58,629 bases of DNA, taken from the NCBI GenBank assembly GCA_031287565.1, contig JAITSS010000049.1:1-58629 (forward strand). Reading direction: 5' to 3'. This DNA is from Desulfobulbaceae bacterium. Lineage in GTDB: Bacteria > Desulfobacterota > Desulfobulbia > Desulfobulbales > Desulfocapsaceae. Shown here in pieces: positions 35,622-44,986 of the stretch. The translations under genes and the position numbers were made by a program. Each line of letters begins with the position of its first letter. Positions within the stretch are counted from its first letter, which is position 1. The notes beneath the pieces are model-generated. The model was not told the DNA's origin and did no database searches. It was given only the letters and a program-made list of their open reading frames with translations.

Positions 35622-36266
35622 TCAATATCTATACAAACGCCGTTCACGCAGCCAGGCGGCGAGGCCAACGGGAAGAAACGCGGCGGCTTCTTCGACGCGC
35701 CCGCGTTGCAGCAAGGCCCGCAGGGCCGACGATGAAATGGTCGGCAGTTGACCAGAAAGAAAAAATATCTCTTTTTTACCAGGGCATAACCAGCGCCCGT
35801 CGGTCAGCCGATAGCCAAGCCGCCGGGCCATGCCAGCCATGGCCGCCAAATCGCCACATCCCCGTCGCGCCGCCACGATTATATGGGTAGTGGCGAGGAT
35901 TTCTTCGTAGTCGCGCCAATTGGGCAAATCGAGCAGAGAATCGGCGCCGATGATGAAAAAAATTTCACCGTCGGCCAGATCGCCAGCGGCCAGGTGGCGC
36001 AGGGTTTTGATGGTGTACGACGGCGGCGGCAATTGTTCTTCTACCAGACAGACGGTCATTTTTTCTTCGCCAACCAGCGCGATTCTGACCATCTCAACCC
36101 GCTCTTGAAAGTCGGTTATCATCCGCCCTTCTTTGTGTGGCGGCGCGAAGGCGGGCAGAAAATACAGCCGATCCAGCCGCCCTTCGAGAATCGCCAATCG
36201 CGCCAGCCAAAGATGCCCAAGGTGGATAGGATCAAAGGTGCCGCCAAAAAGGCCGATGCGTTTCAA
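35622..36266 (-). CDS. nadD: Nicotinate-nucleotide adenylyltransferase
   Basis: A 214-residue NAD biosynthesis enzyme. The nucleotidyltransferase motif GLFGGTFDPIHLGHLWLA is at residues 5-22, and FIIGADSLLDLPNWRDYEEIL and SSSALRALLQRG near the C-terminus are typical. It overlaps proA by four bases. The rsfS gene that often follows nadD is not here. Confidence 0.94.
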   Translation of the reverse strand: MKRIGLFGGTFDPIHLGHLWLARLAILEGRLDRLYFLPAFAPPHKEGRMITDFQERVEMVRIALVGEEKMTVCLVEEQLPPPSYTIKTLRHLAAGDLADGEIFFIIGADSLLDLPNWRDYEEILATTHIIVAARRGCGDLAAMAGMARRLGYRLTDGRWLCPGKKEIFFLSGQLPTISSSALRALLQRGRVEEAAAFLPVGLAAWLRERRLYRY

Positions 36267-37534
36267 GCGCGGATCTGCCCTTCGCCGAAGACAACGAATT
36301 TTCGCGTCGTCAATTCTTCCAACCCCATTGGCCCGTAGGCGTGCAGTTTGGTGGTGCTGATGCCGATTTCCGCGCCCAAACCAAATTGGCCGCCGTCGTT
36401 GAAGCGGGTTGAGGCGTTAACCATCACCGCCGAAGCGTCTATTTCGCGGATAAAACGCTTGGCCGTCGTGTAATTTTCCGTGATGATTGATTCGGTGTGC
36501 TGCGAGCCGTGTCGCTCGATATAGGCTTTGGCTTCGGCAAAACCAGAAACCACCTTAACCACCAGCGCCAGCGCGAGAAATTCGCGGCCCCAATCATCAT
36601 CCTGGGCCGGAAGGCAATCGGCGGACAAGGCGCATGAACGCGGGCAGCCTTTGATAACCACTCCGGCTTCGGTCAGGGATCGCGCCGCTTTGGGCAGAAA
36701 ATCAGCGGCGATGTCTTCGTGAATCAGAAGTCCTTCCAAAGCGTTGCAGACGCCGGGCCGCTGAGTTTTCGCGTTCATGATGATTGGTATCGCTCGCTGT
36801 AGGTCGGCATCTTTATCGACATAGATATGGCAGACGCCTTTGTAGTGCTTCAGAACCGGAATGCGCGAGCGCTCGCAAACAAAGCGAATCAAACCCTCGC
36901 CGCCACGGGGAATCACCAAGTCGATCTGTTCTTCGCGCGTAAGCAACCGTTCCACCGCCTTGCGGTCCGTGGTCGGCACCACTTGAGCGGCGTCGGGATT
37001 GATATGTTCCTGGCTGAGCGCCTCGCGGATAATCGCGGCCAAGGCCAGGTTGGAATGAATCGCCTCGGAACCACCGCGCAGAATCACGGCGTTGCCGGCC
37101 TTCAGGCATAAAGTGGCGGCGTCTATCGTCACGTTGGGCCGCGATTCATAAATCATGGCGATAACGCCCAGAGGCACCCGCATCCGCCCAACGACAATGC
37201 CGCTGGGCCGCTCCTGCATGGCTTCGATGGCGCCAACCGGGTCAGGCAAGGCGATGACTTCCTGGACACCTTGTATCATCTGGGCGAAAACCGCGTCAGA
37301 CAGAGTTAAACGATCAATCATCGCCGGGGCGACGCCCTTTTCCTGGGCCAAGGCCACATCTTTACGGTTTTCCGCCTGGATAACCGATTGTTTCTCAGCC
37401 AGAAGCGCGGCGATTCGCGCCAGCGCCGCATTCTTCTGCGCCGCGCCAAGACTCATCAGCTCACGACTGGCCTGCCGCGCCGCCAGGGCCAGAATATCAA
37501 TTTCCGCAAAAACAGCTTCTTTTGCGACAGACAT
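36263..37534 (-). CDS. proA: Gamma-glutamyl phosphate reductase
   Basis: A 423-residue enzyme that makes glutamate-5-semialdehyde in proline synthesis. MRVPLGVIAMIYESRPNVTIDAATLCLKAGNAVILRGGSEA is the conserved cofactor region, the catalytic cysteine is in TQRPGVCNALEGLLIH, and it ends LEELTTRKFVVFGEGQIR. proB is not in the window. It is followed by the overlapping nadD gene, an order common in many bacteria. Confidence 0.96.
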   Translation of the reverse strand: MSVAKEAVFAEIDILALAARQASRELMSLGAAQKNAALARIAALLAEKQSVIQAENRKDVALAQEKGVAPAMIDRLTLSDAVFAQMIQGVQEVIALPDPVGAIEAMQERPSGIVVGRMRVPLGVIAMIYESRPNVTIDAATLCLKAGNAVILRGGSEAIHSNLALAAIIREALSQEHINPDAAQVVPTTDRKAVERLLTREEQIDLVIPRGGEGLIRFVCERSRIPVLKHYKGVCHIYVDKDADLQRAIPIIMNAKTQRPGVCNALEGLLIHEDIAADFLPKAARSLTEAGVVIKGCPRSCALSADCLPAQDDDWGREFLALALVVKVVSGFAEAKAYIERHGSQHTESIITENYTTAKRFIREIDASAVMVNASTRFNDGGQFGLGAEIGISTTKLHAYGPMGLEELTTRKFVVFGEGQIRA

Positions 37535-37770
37535 GGCTCACCTCAAAGGGAAATGGTTATTCACAAGCTCAGTGCCATATTACCCGATACGCCGTCCCCG
37601 GCAAGATTGACCGTGGGGCCAAGCGGAAGCCTGCGGAAAAGGCATGGCGACGCGGGGGCCTTCCATAGTATAAAAGCGGTTTTTCCTGAAACGGCTGGGC
37701 CGGAAACGTGGGACATTGAATCGCGCTTGCATGGCCAAGGCGCGGCAAAAAATGCGTTGGGAGAGACGCG

Positions 37771-39009
37771 ATGGACAACAAGGTGACGGTACGTTTCGCG
37801 GAGCGAATGCAGCAGCTTCCGCCCTATCTGTTTGGCATGATCAACAAAATGAAGATGGAAAAACGCTGGCAGGGCCACGACGTGATTGACCTCGGCATGG
37901 GCAATCCGGTTGACCCTTCGCCCAGCGCGGTCACGGACAAACTCTGCGAGGTGGCGCTCGACCCGAAGGCGCACCGCTATCCAGTGGCCGGCGGCATGAA
38001 AAATCTGAAGCGGGAAATCGCCCTCTACTATGGCCGCAACTACGGGGTGACGCTGAACGGCGAGGATGATGTCATCTGCACCATCGGCTCCAAAGAAGGC
38101 ATCTCGCATCTCTGCCTGGCCTTGTTAGGCCCAGGCGATACGGCGCTGGTGCCAGCCCCGGCCTTTCCCATCCATGTCTACGCGGCGGTCATCGCCGGCG
38201 CCAACGTTTTGCGCATCCCGCTGGCCGACCCGGATGCCATGCTGAAGCAAATCGACACCATGTGCCGCTCGCTCTATCCGCGCCCGAAGCTGGTGATGCT
38301 CAACTATCCGCATAATCCAACCGGGGCCATGACCTCGAAGGATTTTTTCGTCGAGGTGGTGAAGCTCGCGAAACTCCGCGATTTTATGGTGATTAACGAC
38401 TTCGCCTACGGCAAGATCACCTACGACGGCCTGGTCGCGCCCAGCTTTCTCGAAGCGCCAGGCGCGCAGGATGTCGGCGTCGAGTTCGGCTCGTTCTCAA
38501 AATCCTACAACATGGCTGGCTGGCGGCTCGGCTACTGCGTCGGCAACAAAGAAATGATTGGCGGCCTGGCAAAAATAAAGGGCTATTACGACTACGGCAT
38601 CTTTTCGGCGATTCAGGTGGCCGGCATTGTCGCCATGCGTGATTGCGAGGATAGTATCGGCGAGCAGGTGGCGGTCTACCAAAAACGCCGCGATGTCCTC
38701 TGCGACGGTTTGAAAAAGATGGGCTGGGAGGTTGAACCCTGCAAGGCCGGGATGTTTTTGTGGGTGAAAATTCCTGAACCGCACATCCGCATGGGTTCGG
38801 TGCGCTTCTCGGTCGAAATGATGAACCGGGCCAACGTCGCGGTGTCGCCGGGCGCGGGTTTTGGCGAGGAAGGCGACGGCTATCTGCGCCTGGCTCTGGT
38901 GGAAAATGAAAACCGCATCAGTCAGGCATTGAAGCAGATGAAGCGGGCGATGAAAGAGATTGAGCAGGAAATCGCCGCCGGAACGTTTTCACTGGAAGAG
39001 AAAAAATGA
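37771..39009 (+). CDS. Class I aminotransferase, AlaC/LL-diaminopimelate type
   Basis: A 412-residue PLP enzyme. The PLP lysine is in SFSKSYNMAGWRLGYCVGN (about residue 244). VIDLGMGNPVDPSP, LNYPHNPTGAM and NDFAYGKITYDG are typical of the AlaC and DapL subgroup. Choosing between alanine aminotransferase and LL-DAP aminotransferase needs a phylogeny. GGGAGAGA precedes the ATG, and the gene stands alone with its own terminator. In the 236-base space upstream, TATAAA near 37669 is the only promoter-like element seen. Confidence 0.9.
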   Translation: MDNKVTVRFAERMQQLPPYLFGMINKMKMEKRWQGHDVIDLGMGNPVDPSPSAVTDKLCEVALDPKAHRYPVAGGMKNLKREIALYYGRNYGVTLNGEDDVICTIGSKEGISHLCLALLGPGDTALVPAPAFPIHVYAAVIAGANVLRIPLADPDAMLKQIDTMCRSLYPRPKLVMLNYPHNPTGAMTSKDFFVEVVKLAKLRDFMVINDFAYGKITYDGLVAPSFLEAPGAQDVGVEFGSFSKSYNMAGWRLGYCVGNKEMIGGLAKIKGYYDYGIFSAIQVAGIVAMRDCEDSIGEQVAVYQKRRDVLCDGLKKMGWEVEPCKAGMFLWVKIPEPHIRMGSVRFSVEMMNRANVAVSPGAGFGEEGDGYLRLALVENENRISQALKQMKRAMKEIEQEIAAGTFSLEEKK

Positions 39010-39057
39010 GAGCAACGCCGTCTTGATTCGGCAGCGGGTCGCTTCGCCGCGACCGCC

Positions 39058-39107
39058 CTCGCAATGACGGGTATTTTTCAATGATTCCACGTCATTGCGA
39101 GTTTTTT
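39058..39107 (+). terminator. Terminator of the aminotransferase gene
   Basis: Perfect 12-base arms CTCGCAATGACG (39058-39069) and CGTCATTGCGAG (39090-39101) are followed by TTTTTT. The arms are the common GTCATTGCGAG-type intergenic repeat, so a repeat element appears to double as a terminator. It stands in a 113-base converging space. Confidence 0.8.
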
Positions 39108-39122
39108 AGTAGCGTGTCAATT

Positions 39123-40268
39123 TCAGATCGTTTCAATCACGTATTCCTGACTGCCGAGGCCGATCTGTTCGGCGTAGGTAAACTGATGCTCCCAGGGAAT
39201 TTGCGGGTACACAGCGCGGATTTTGTCGGCGACGTCCCCTTTATCAGCCAGACAGGAACACGGCGAAACCGGCTGTTTCTGCATCATATCCACCGAAGCT
39301 TTATCAAGCGCCACCGGGTCTTTTGAGGCCATGATGCCGATGTCGCCGACAATCGGCGCGTCGGCCCAGGGATGGCAGTCGCAGGCCGGAGAAATCTGGG
39401 TCAGGAAATTGATGAACAGACTCTTCCCCTCTTTGCCGCGCAGGGCGGCGGCGGTGTAATCAACCATTCTTTCGAGAAAATCGGGAATGCCGCTCGACCA
39501 ATCCACCTCGATCGCCCCTTGCTGGCAACTGTGCATACACATGGCGCAGCCGACGCATTTCTTTTTATTAATGACGGCCAATTTGCTGATTTTCGGATTG
39601 GCCGCCTTTTGCTTATCGCTTCTTTTATCCAGGCTCAAAGCGCCGTGCGCGCACTGTTTCAGGCACTGGCCGCAAGCGATACATTTTTTCGCCTTGATCA
39701 CCGGCGCGACATTGCTGTGCTGCGCCATTTTCCCACGCCGCGAACCGCCGCCCATACCGACATTTTTGATCGCGCCGCCAAAACCCGCTGCTTCGTGCAG
39801 CTTAAAATGGGCGACGGAAATCATCGATTGGGCGCGCACCAAGGCAGCGGCGATGAAGGCTTCATTAAAATGTTTGGATTGCACCGGCACGGCGATTTCA
39901 TCGCAACCGTTCAGGCCGTCGGCGATAATCAGCGGCGCGCCAACTGCGGAATAACCAAAACCGTTGTACACCGCCGAATTGAGATGATCGACGGCGTTGC
40001 CGCGCTGCCCGACATACAGGGTCGAAGCGTCGGTGAGAAAGGGCTTGCCACCGACTTTGGCCACCGCCTCAACCACCGGACGAACGAAAAGCGGCCGCAC
40101 AAAGGCGGTGTTGCCCAGCTCGCCGAAGTGCAGCTTAATCGCGGTCAGGTCGCCCTTTTCAACCACATCCTCCAGCCCGGCCTTTTTCATCAGCGTTGTC
40201 AGCCGGGGCAAAATTCCTTTGGAATTCTTCACGTTTAGATCCATCGAATACACCGTTGCCGGAGCCAT
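39123..40268 (-). CDS. DUF362 protein with two [4Fe-4S] clusters
   Basis: A 381-residue protein. The N-terminal DUF362 part includes LKNSKG..., LHFGELGNTAFVRPLFVRPVVEAV and FLTDASTLYVGQRGNAVDHL. The ferredoxin part near residues 195-255 has CIACGQCLKQCAHGAL and CVGCAMCMHSCQQGAI. Such proteins are frequent in strict anaerobes and are thought to move electrons or insert metals, but the true partner is unknown. A clear AGGAGA ribosome site precedes the ATG. It appears monocistronic. Confidence 0.85.
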   Translation of the reverse strand: MAPATVYSMDLNVKNSKGILPRLTTLMKKAGLEDVVEKGDLTAIKLHFGELGNTAFVRPLFVRPVVEAVAKVGGKPFLTDASTLYVGQRGNAVDHLNSAVYNGFGYSAVGAPLIIADGLNGCDEIAVPVQSKHFNEAFIAAALVRAQSMISVAHFKLHEAAGFGGAIKNVGMGGGSRRGKMAQHSNVAPVIKAKKCIACGQCLKQCAHGALSLDKRSDKQKAANPKISKLAVINKKKCVGCAMCMHSCQQGAIEVDWSSGIPDFLERMVDYTAAALRGKEGKSLFINFLTQISPACDCHPWADAPIVGDIGIMASKDPVALDKASVDMMQKQPVSPCSCLADKGDVADKIRAVYPQIPWEHQFTYAEQIGLGSQEYVIETI

Positions 40269-40353
40269 GGCATTTCTCCTGTGCTAAAAAATTGATTGGA
40301 AAACAGGCAGATTCGACAAGAAAGATACTCCCTTCCCGGAGAAAACGCCGCGC

Positions 40354-40568
40354 TTATCCGCGCCCGCCGTGGTCGCCTGAACGGACATGCCGCCAGGAAG
40401 AAAAGCAGGCGAAGGCGAACATCCAGGCGACGTAGAGAAGCGCCAAGGGATAAGGCGGAATAGATGGTTCTGACCACCGGCCAAATGGTGATTTTCACAG
40501 AAGTCAGAATCGCCCAAAGCGAAACCAACCGCGAAACCAGCCGCGAAACCAACGACCGCTATGGTCAT
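40354..40568 (-). pseudogene. Possible frameshifted small membrane protein
   Basis: Downstream of the rhodanese gene on the minus strand, no single frame gives a clean protein. One frame reads SLWAILTSVKITIWPVVRTI. Another continues PPYPLALLYVAWMFAFACFS, then SWRHVRSGDHGGRG and a stop at 40354. Together they look like a two-helix membrane protein split by a frameshift near 40455. A 12-base tandem repeat at the 5' end changes the frame easily. I do not recognise the family and the call is tentative. Confidence 0.3.
40519..40553. repeat. Three tandem copies of a 12-base unit
   Basis: GCGAAACCAAC-C, GCGAAACCAGC-C and GCGAAACCAAC follow one another, differing at a single position. Because the unit is a multiple of three, copy changes add or remove four residues without changing frame. 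Confidence 0.65.
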
Positions 40569-40574
40569 TGACGT

Positions 40575-41090
40575 TTATTTCTTCTTGTTCCAGGGTAGCC
40601 GCGCCAACAGCAAGGCCATGCCGCAGGTTCCGGTCAGTCCAGACACAAGCAGACCGCAACCAACCAGCGCGACCAGGATGCGCAAAATCGGAGCGAACTG
40701 TCCGAGAATCAGGAACAACAGGATCAAAGAACCGGCGGCGATATGGACCTGACGTTGCAGCGGCAGCGTCACCTTGCCGCTTTTGGCCACCGGGAAACCG
40801 GCTTGCAACCAACCATTCAAGCCACCGTCAAGAATCAGAGTGTCGAGATGGCCGCGCCCTTGTAGCTGCGCGGCGGCCTGGGCGGTGCGCCGACCGGAAC
40901 GGCAGAAATACACCGCCGCTTTATGCTGATCGTCATCCTGCGGCAGATGCGACAAAACCGACAACGGTTGCAGTTTGGCCCCGGTGATACGCATCTCGGC
41001 GAATTCATCCGGCTCACGCACATCAATAAACACCACTTCCCCCTGCTCCCACAAGCGCTTGGCCTCGGTCGGCGCAATCGTTGTCGCCAT
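40575..41090 (-). CDS. Rhodanese-like protein with membrane tail (YgaP type)
   Basis: A 171-residue protein. Residues about 5-110 are a rhodanese domain: FIDVREPDEFAEMRITGA and the active cysteine in AVYFCRSGRRTAQAA. Residues about 120-165 hold two hydrophobic helices (IAAGSLILLFLILGQFAP and LRILVALVGCGLLVSGLTG), as in the inner-membrane sulfurtransferase YgaP. ATG at 41090 is preceded by GGAGGAAG. Its physiological sulfur acceptor is unknown. Confidence 0.9.
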   Translation of the reverse strand: MATTIAPTEAKRLWEQGEVVFIDVREPDEFAEMRITGAKLQPLSVLSHLPQDDDQHKAAVYFCRSGRRTAQAAAQLQGRGHLDTLILDGGLNGWLQAGFPVAKSGKVTLPLQRQVHIAAGSLILLFLILGQFAPILRILVALVGCGLLVSGLTGTCGMALLLARLPWNKKK

Positions 41091-41189
41091 GTCTTCCTCC
41101 AAAAGAAAATGATGATAGATTCGCGTGCTGCCTGAAAAATAAATATTTATTCTTGAAAAATAAGTTATCTATCTGAATATACGTATTTA

Positions 41190-41885
41190 TCATATACCAG
41201 CAAGCTGTTCGCCCAATCGCTGCAATTCCGCTTCATCGCGATACTCGGTCAGCGGCCACAAATCGACCACAGCGGCGTCCATACTCTTACGGGCAAGATA
41301 TGTCAACAGCACGCCCTTGGTGTCGGCGACAATCGCCGCTTCCTGGGCCGGATAATGATTGAAGACCAGCGCGGCCAGCCGCATTCGCCGCTGGTGTAGC
41401 GCCTCCAGGGCGGCAATGCTGTGATTGATGGAGCCAACTCGGAAATTGGTCACCAGGAAAATGGGATACGACTCATTGTTCAGGTAATCAATCGTGAAAA
41501 TATCCTCGGTCAAAGGAGCGAACAGCCCACCCGCCGTTTCCAGCAAAACACATTGATGACGGGCGGCCAAATCCCGCGCCGCCCGCCGCAAGCGCGACAC
41601 CTCCACGATAATGCCATCGAGCCTTGCGGCCAGAGGCGGCGAACAGGGCGTGCCCAGCACATAGGGACAGGTCAGTCCGCCGCGATCATCATCGGTCAGG
41701 TCAATCCCCATGATTTGGCGGTGCCGCGCAATATCTTCGCTGAAACCCTGGCAACCAGTCTGGATGAGTTTCTGGGTCATCGCATTGATTCCCGCCGCCC
41801 GCAGCGCTTTAGCCATGACGCCGGTGGCCACCGTTTTGCCAATGTCGGTATCGACGCCGCAGACGGCGATGATTTGCCCGCTCAT
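41190..41885 (-). CDS. bioD: Dethiobiotin synthetase
   Basis: A 231-residue ATP-dependent carboxylase of biotin synthesis. The P-loop variant GVDTDIGKTVATGVMA is at residues 9-24, and LLETAGGLFAPLTEDI is the conserved substrate region. It overlaps bioC by four bases. Other biotin genes (bioA, bioB, bioF) are not in the window. Confidence 0.94.
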   Translation of the reverse strand: MSGQIIAVCGVDTDIGKTVATGVMAKALRAAGINAMTQKLIQTGCQGFSEDIARHRQIMGIDLTDDDRGGLTCPYVLGTPCSPPLAARLDGIIVEVSRLRRAARDLAARHQCVLLETAGGLFAPLTEDIFTIDYLNNESYPIFLVTNFRVGSINHSIAALEALHQRRMRLAALVFNHYPAQEAAIVADTKGVLLTYLARKSMDAAVVDLWPLTEYRDEAELQRLGEQLAGI

Positions 41886-42652
41886 TTTTTCTCCGCGATA
41901 TAAAAAAACGCTTTATAGGTCAGGGGAAAGCCTTGGTCATCGGCGAAGCGCTTGGCGTATTCCGCCGCGAAGCGCCGCAGACGCCCCGGCGTCCAGCGCA
42001 GACCGCCGACCCCGCCAACGCCGGTGGCCTGAATATGGCGCAAGACCGCCGCCGCATCGGCGAAATACAGCCGTTCGCCACGAAAATCGCGGCTCAGGAG
42101 CCGCATATCCGCCGACAGCGCGGCCACGAGTTCATCTGGGTCAGGGAAAGTCGCGGCCACGCCAGTGAGATTGGCGAATTCCTTCATGGTGCCCCGGCAA
42201 AACAAGGTAAAGGCCATGACGCCACCCGGCGCAAGGCAACCGACCGCCCGGCGCAGAAAGGACGGCGTATCGTCCAGCCATTGCAGACTTGAGGCGGAAA
42301 CGAACAAATCGAGATGGTCAGGCAATGGCAAGGCAGCGATGTCACCCGGCAACCTATCGACCCGCCCGACCCGCTCTTTTATGCGGGCAGCGGCCATGTC
42401 CACGCACTGCGGCAACAGGTCGTTCAGCCACAAACAAGAAATCGTCAGGCGGCGACAGAGCATCGTCGTTAACAAACCGGTGCCGCAACCAGCTTCCAGC
42501 GCCAGTCGGCTGGTTTTCAGCCACGGCGGCAACAGTCGGATAAGATGGGCGGCGGCCAGGCGCTGCGCCTGGGCGTTTTTGTCGTAACTGTCCAGGCTTT
42601 TAACAAAATGCCGGGCGATATTCGTTTGGTCGAAGGTCATGGGCGGCGACAT
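41882..42652 (-). CDS. bioC: Malonyl-ACP O-methyltransferase
   Basis: About 256 residues. An SAM-dependent methyltransferase that masks malonyl-ACP to start pimelate synthesis. It shows the BioC opening IARHFVKSLDSYDKNAQAQR and the SAM motif LEAGCGTGLLTTML. LFVSASSLQWLDD is also typical. The start is uncertain: ATG at 42652 or 42640, neither with a strong ribosome site. Coupling to bioD supports the assignment. Confidence 0.9.
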   Translation of the reverse strand: MSPPMTFDQTNIARHFVKSLDSYDKNAQAQRLAAAHLIRLLPPWLKTSRLALEAGCGTGLLTTMLCRRLTISCLWLNDLLPQCVDMAAARIKERVGRVDRLPGDIAALPLPDHLDLFVSASSLQWLDDTPSFLRRAVGCLAPGGVMAFTLFCRGTMKEFANLTGVAATFPDPDELVAALSADMRLLSRDFRGERLYFADAAAVLRHIQATGVGGVGGLRWTPGRLRRFAAEYAKRFADDQGFPLTYKAFFYIAEKK

Positions 42653-42746
42653 GGTATGGTCGGCCAATATACCCGGAACTTCTGATTTTTTCAGCAAGGA
42701 CGGGCGTCATCGCGAGATGGCGCGGCGCGGCGCGGCCAGTTCATCC

Positions 42747-42775
42747 TTGACAGAAGCAGTCCTTTTTTTTAGCTT
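42747..42775 (+). promoter_or_regulatory. Possible promoter for pheA
   Basis: A perfect TTGACA (42747-42752) is followed after 17 bases by TAGCTT, a weak -10. It lies about 85 bases upstream of the pheA start. The spacer is T-rich. No leader peptide with clustered Phe codons is evident. Confidence 0.35.
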
Positions 42776-42860
42776 TTTTGCTTCCCTCGCGATTTTTTCA
42801 CCGCGTTTCACCGCCGTGAATCCCCTTCTTCCCCACTTTCAGCGCCCATTTCACCATCCT

Positions 42861-43946
42861 ATGAATGCCGATATATCCCAGGTTCGCAGGCGTATTGACC
42901 AGATTGATTCCAATATCCTGGCGCTCTTAAAAGAGCGGCTGCAAAGCGCCCTGGAAATTGGCCATTTGAAATCGTTTGAACAGCGGGCCAAATGGGATCC
43001 GGCCCGCGAACGGGAGATTTACGAACGTCTGCGCGAAGAAAACGGCGGCGCCTTTCCTGACGATGCGCTGCATTCGATTTTCCACGAAATCATCACCACC
43101 TGCCGCTTATCGCAAAAGCCGGTTGAAGTCGCCTATCTGGGGCCGGAAGCGACCTTTACCCACCTGGCCGGGGTAAAATACTTCGGTCATTCCGCCATCT
43201 ACCGTCCGGTGGAAACCATCGACGATGTCTTTGTCGATATTGAAAAAGGACGCTGCCAATACGGCATTGTGCCGGTGGAAAATTCGATTGAAGGGGCGGT
43301 GGTCTTCACACTCGATTCCTTCATGAAGTACCGGGTGCGAATTTGCGGCGAGGTGAAAATCGACATCTCGCACAATCTGGTCTGCCGCTCCGGCGACATC
43401 GCCGACGTGCAAACCGTCGCCTCGCATCCGCAAGCCCTGGCCCAGTGCCGCGAGTGGTTGCGCAAACATCTGCCGAATGTGCCGACTTTGGCCATGTCGT
43501 CCACCAGCGCCGCCGCGCACATGGCCTCAACCAACCCGAACATCGGGGCCATCGCCTCGTCGCTCGCGATAAAAACCCATGACCTGCAAATGGTCGCCAA
43601 AGGGATTGAGGATTATCGCGGCAACACCACCCGTTTTCTGGTCATCGGCAAAGAATCGCCCGCCGCCAGCGGCGACGACCGCACCTCACTTTTGATCGGC
43701 CTGCCCGACCGCCCCGGCGCCTTAAATGAAATCCTGACAATTTTATCGCGGCACGACATCAATCTGGCCAAAATCGAATCGCGTCCGATCAAGGGCCGAT
43801 TGTGGCATTATCTGTTCTTCATTGATATGATTGGCCACATATCCGAACCAAACATCGCCCAGGCCATGGAGGCGCTGCGGGCCAACTGCTCGTATTTTGA
43901 ATGCCTCGGCTCGTATCCGCGTTGCGATTCCGGCGATGAGACCTGA
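42861..43946 (+). CDS. pheA: Chorismate mutase / prephenate dehydratase
   Basis: A 361-residue bifunctional enzyme of phenylalanine synthesis. Residues about 1-90 are an AroQ chorismate mutase (VRRRIDQIDSNILALLKERL). Residues about 95-275 are the dehydratase (VAYLGPEATFTHLAGVKYFG, GIVPVENSIEGAV and the catalytic NTTRFLVIG). An ACT domain follows with the ESRP motif (KIESRPIKGRLWHYLFFID) for feedback by Phe. ATG at 42861 is chosen; the longer open frame upstream is not family-like. tsaD follows after 11 bases. Confidence 0.95.
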   Translation: MNADISQVRRRIDQIDSNILALLKERLQSALEIGHLKSFEQRAKWDPAREREIYERLREENGGAFPDDALHSIFHEIITTCRLSQKPVEVAYLGPEATFTHLAGVKYFGHSAIYRPVETIDDVFVDIEKGRCQYGIVPVENSIEGAVVFTLDSFMKYRVRICGEVKIDISHNLVCRSGDIADVQTVASHPQALAQCREWLRKHLPNVPTLAMSSTSAAAHMASTNPNIGAIASSLAIKTHDLQMVAKGIEDYRGNTTRFLVIGKESPAASGDDRTSLLIGLPDRPGALNEILTILSRHDINLAKIESRPIKGRLWHYLFFIDMIGHISEPNIAQAMEALRANCSYFECLGSYPRCDSGDET

Positions 43947-43957
43947 GACAATTCCAC

Positions 43958-44977
43958 GTGCCGCCTTCATCGATCAGACATATCCTGGGCGTCGAAAGCT
44001 CATGTGACGATACCGCCGTCGCGGTTTTGCGCGGCGACGGGCGCGTTTTGGCCGGAGTCATCAACAGCCAGCACGATATTCACGCCCGCTTCGGCGGCGT
44101 CGTGCCGGAGTTGGCTTCGCGCCGCCACATCGAAAACATCGTGCCAATTTACCAAGCCGCCCTGACCGAGGCCGACATTTCCCTTGACGACATTGATTTG
44201 ATAGCGGCCACCCAAGGACCGGGTTTGGTCGGCTCGCTGCTGGTTGGCTACAATTTCGCCCGCTCCCTGGCCATGGCCAAAGGGATTCCTTTTGTTGGGG
44301 CCGACCATATGAGCGGCCATATTCTGTCGGTTTTTCTCGAAGAAGAGAAGCCGGAATTTCCCTACATCGCCCTGATCGTCTCCGGCGGCACCAGCTCAAT
44401 TTTCCTGGTGACGAGCGATTGCGATTTTCAGCGCCTAGGGCGCACCCGCGACGACGCGGCCGGCGAAGCCTTCGACAAGGTGGCGAAATTATTGCATCTA
44501 GGTTATCCGGGCGGCCCGCGAGTGGCAAAGATGGCCGAAGAAGGCGATGGCGCAGCCATTTCCTTTCCCCGCGCCTGGCTGTCTGATGATTCCTTCGATT
44601 TCAGTTTCAGCGGTGTGAAAACTGCGGTTTTGCAGTATTGCCGCGCCTGGCCCGCTGACCAACCCTTACCGCTGGCGAATATCTGCGCCTCGTTTCAGGA
44701 AGCGATGATCGAAGTGTTGGCAAGCAAAACCGCGCGGGCCGCCCACGTCCACGGCGTGCGAACCGTGGTTCTCGGCGGCGGCGTCTCGGCCAATCTCGCT
44801 TTGCGGCGAAAGATGCTGGAATTGTGCCGCGAAAACGACCTGCGGCTGTACTGTCCCAGGCCGGAACACAGCGCCGACAATGCGGCGATGATCGCCTACG
44901 CCGGTTGGCGGAAATATGCGCGACATGGGCCGACGCCTTTTTCCGAAGATATTTATTCCCGCTGTCGCCTGGGATGA
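43958..44977 (+). CDS. tsaD: tRNA threonylcarbamoyladenosine transferase TsaD
   Basis: A 339-residue ASKHA-fold protein that, with TsaB and TsaE, transfers threonylcarbamoyl to A37 of ANN-decoding tRNAs. ILGVESSCDDTAVAVL, QGPGLVGSLLVG, DHMSGHI (two metal histidines) and FSGVKTAVL are as expected. One oddity is IVSGGTSSIFLV, where the family has VSGGHT: the usual histidine is absent. Start codon GTG at 43958, in a run with pheA. Confidence 0.94.
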   Translation: MPPSSIRHILGVESSCDDTAVAVLRGDGRVLAGVINSQHDIHARFGGVVPELASRRHIENIVPIYQAALTEADISLDDIDLIAATQGPGLVGSLLVGYNFARSLAMAKGIPFVGADHMSGHILSVFLEEEKPEFPYIALIVSGGTSSIFLVTSDCDFQRLGRTRDDAAGEAFDKVAKLLHLGYPGGPRVAKMAEEGDGAAISFPRAWLSDDSFDFSFSGVKTAVLQYCRAWPADQPLPLANICASFQEAMIEVLASKTARAAHVHGVRTVVLGGGVSANLALRRKMLELCRENDLRLYCPRPEHSADNAAMIAYAGWRKYARHGPTPFSEDIYSRCRLG

Positions 44978-44986
44978 TGGCCAATG

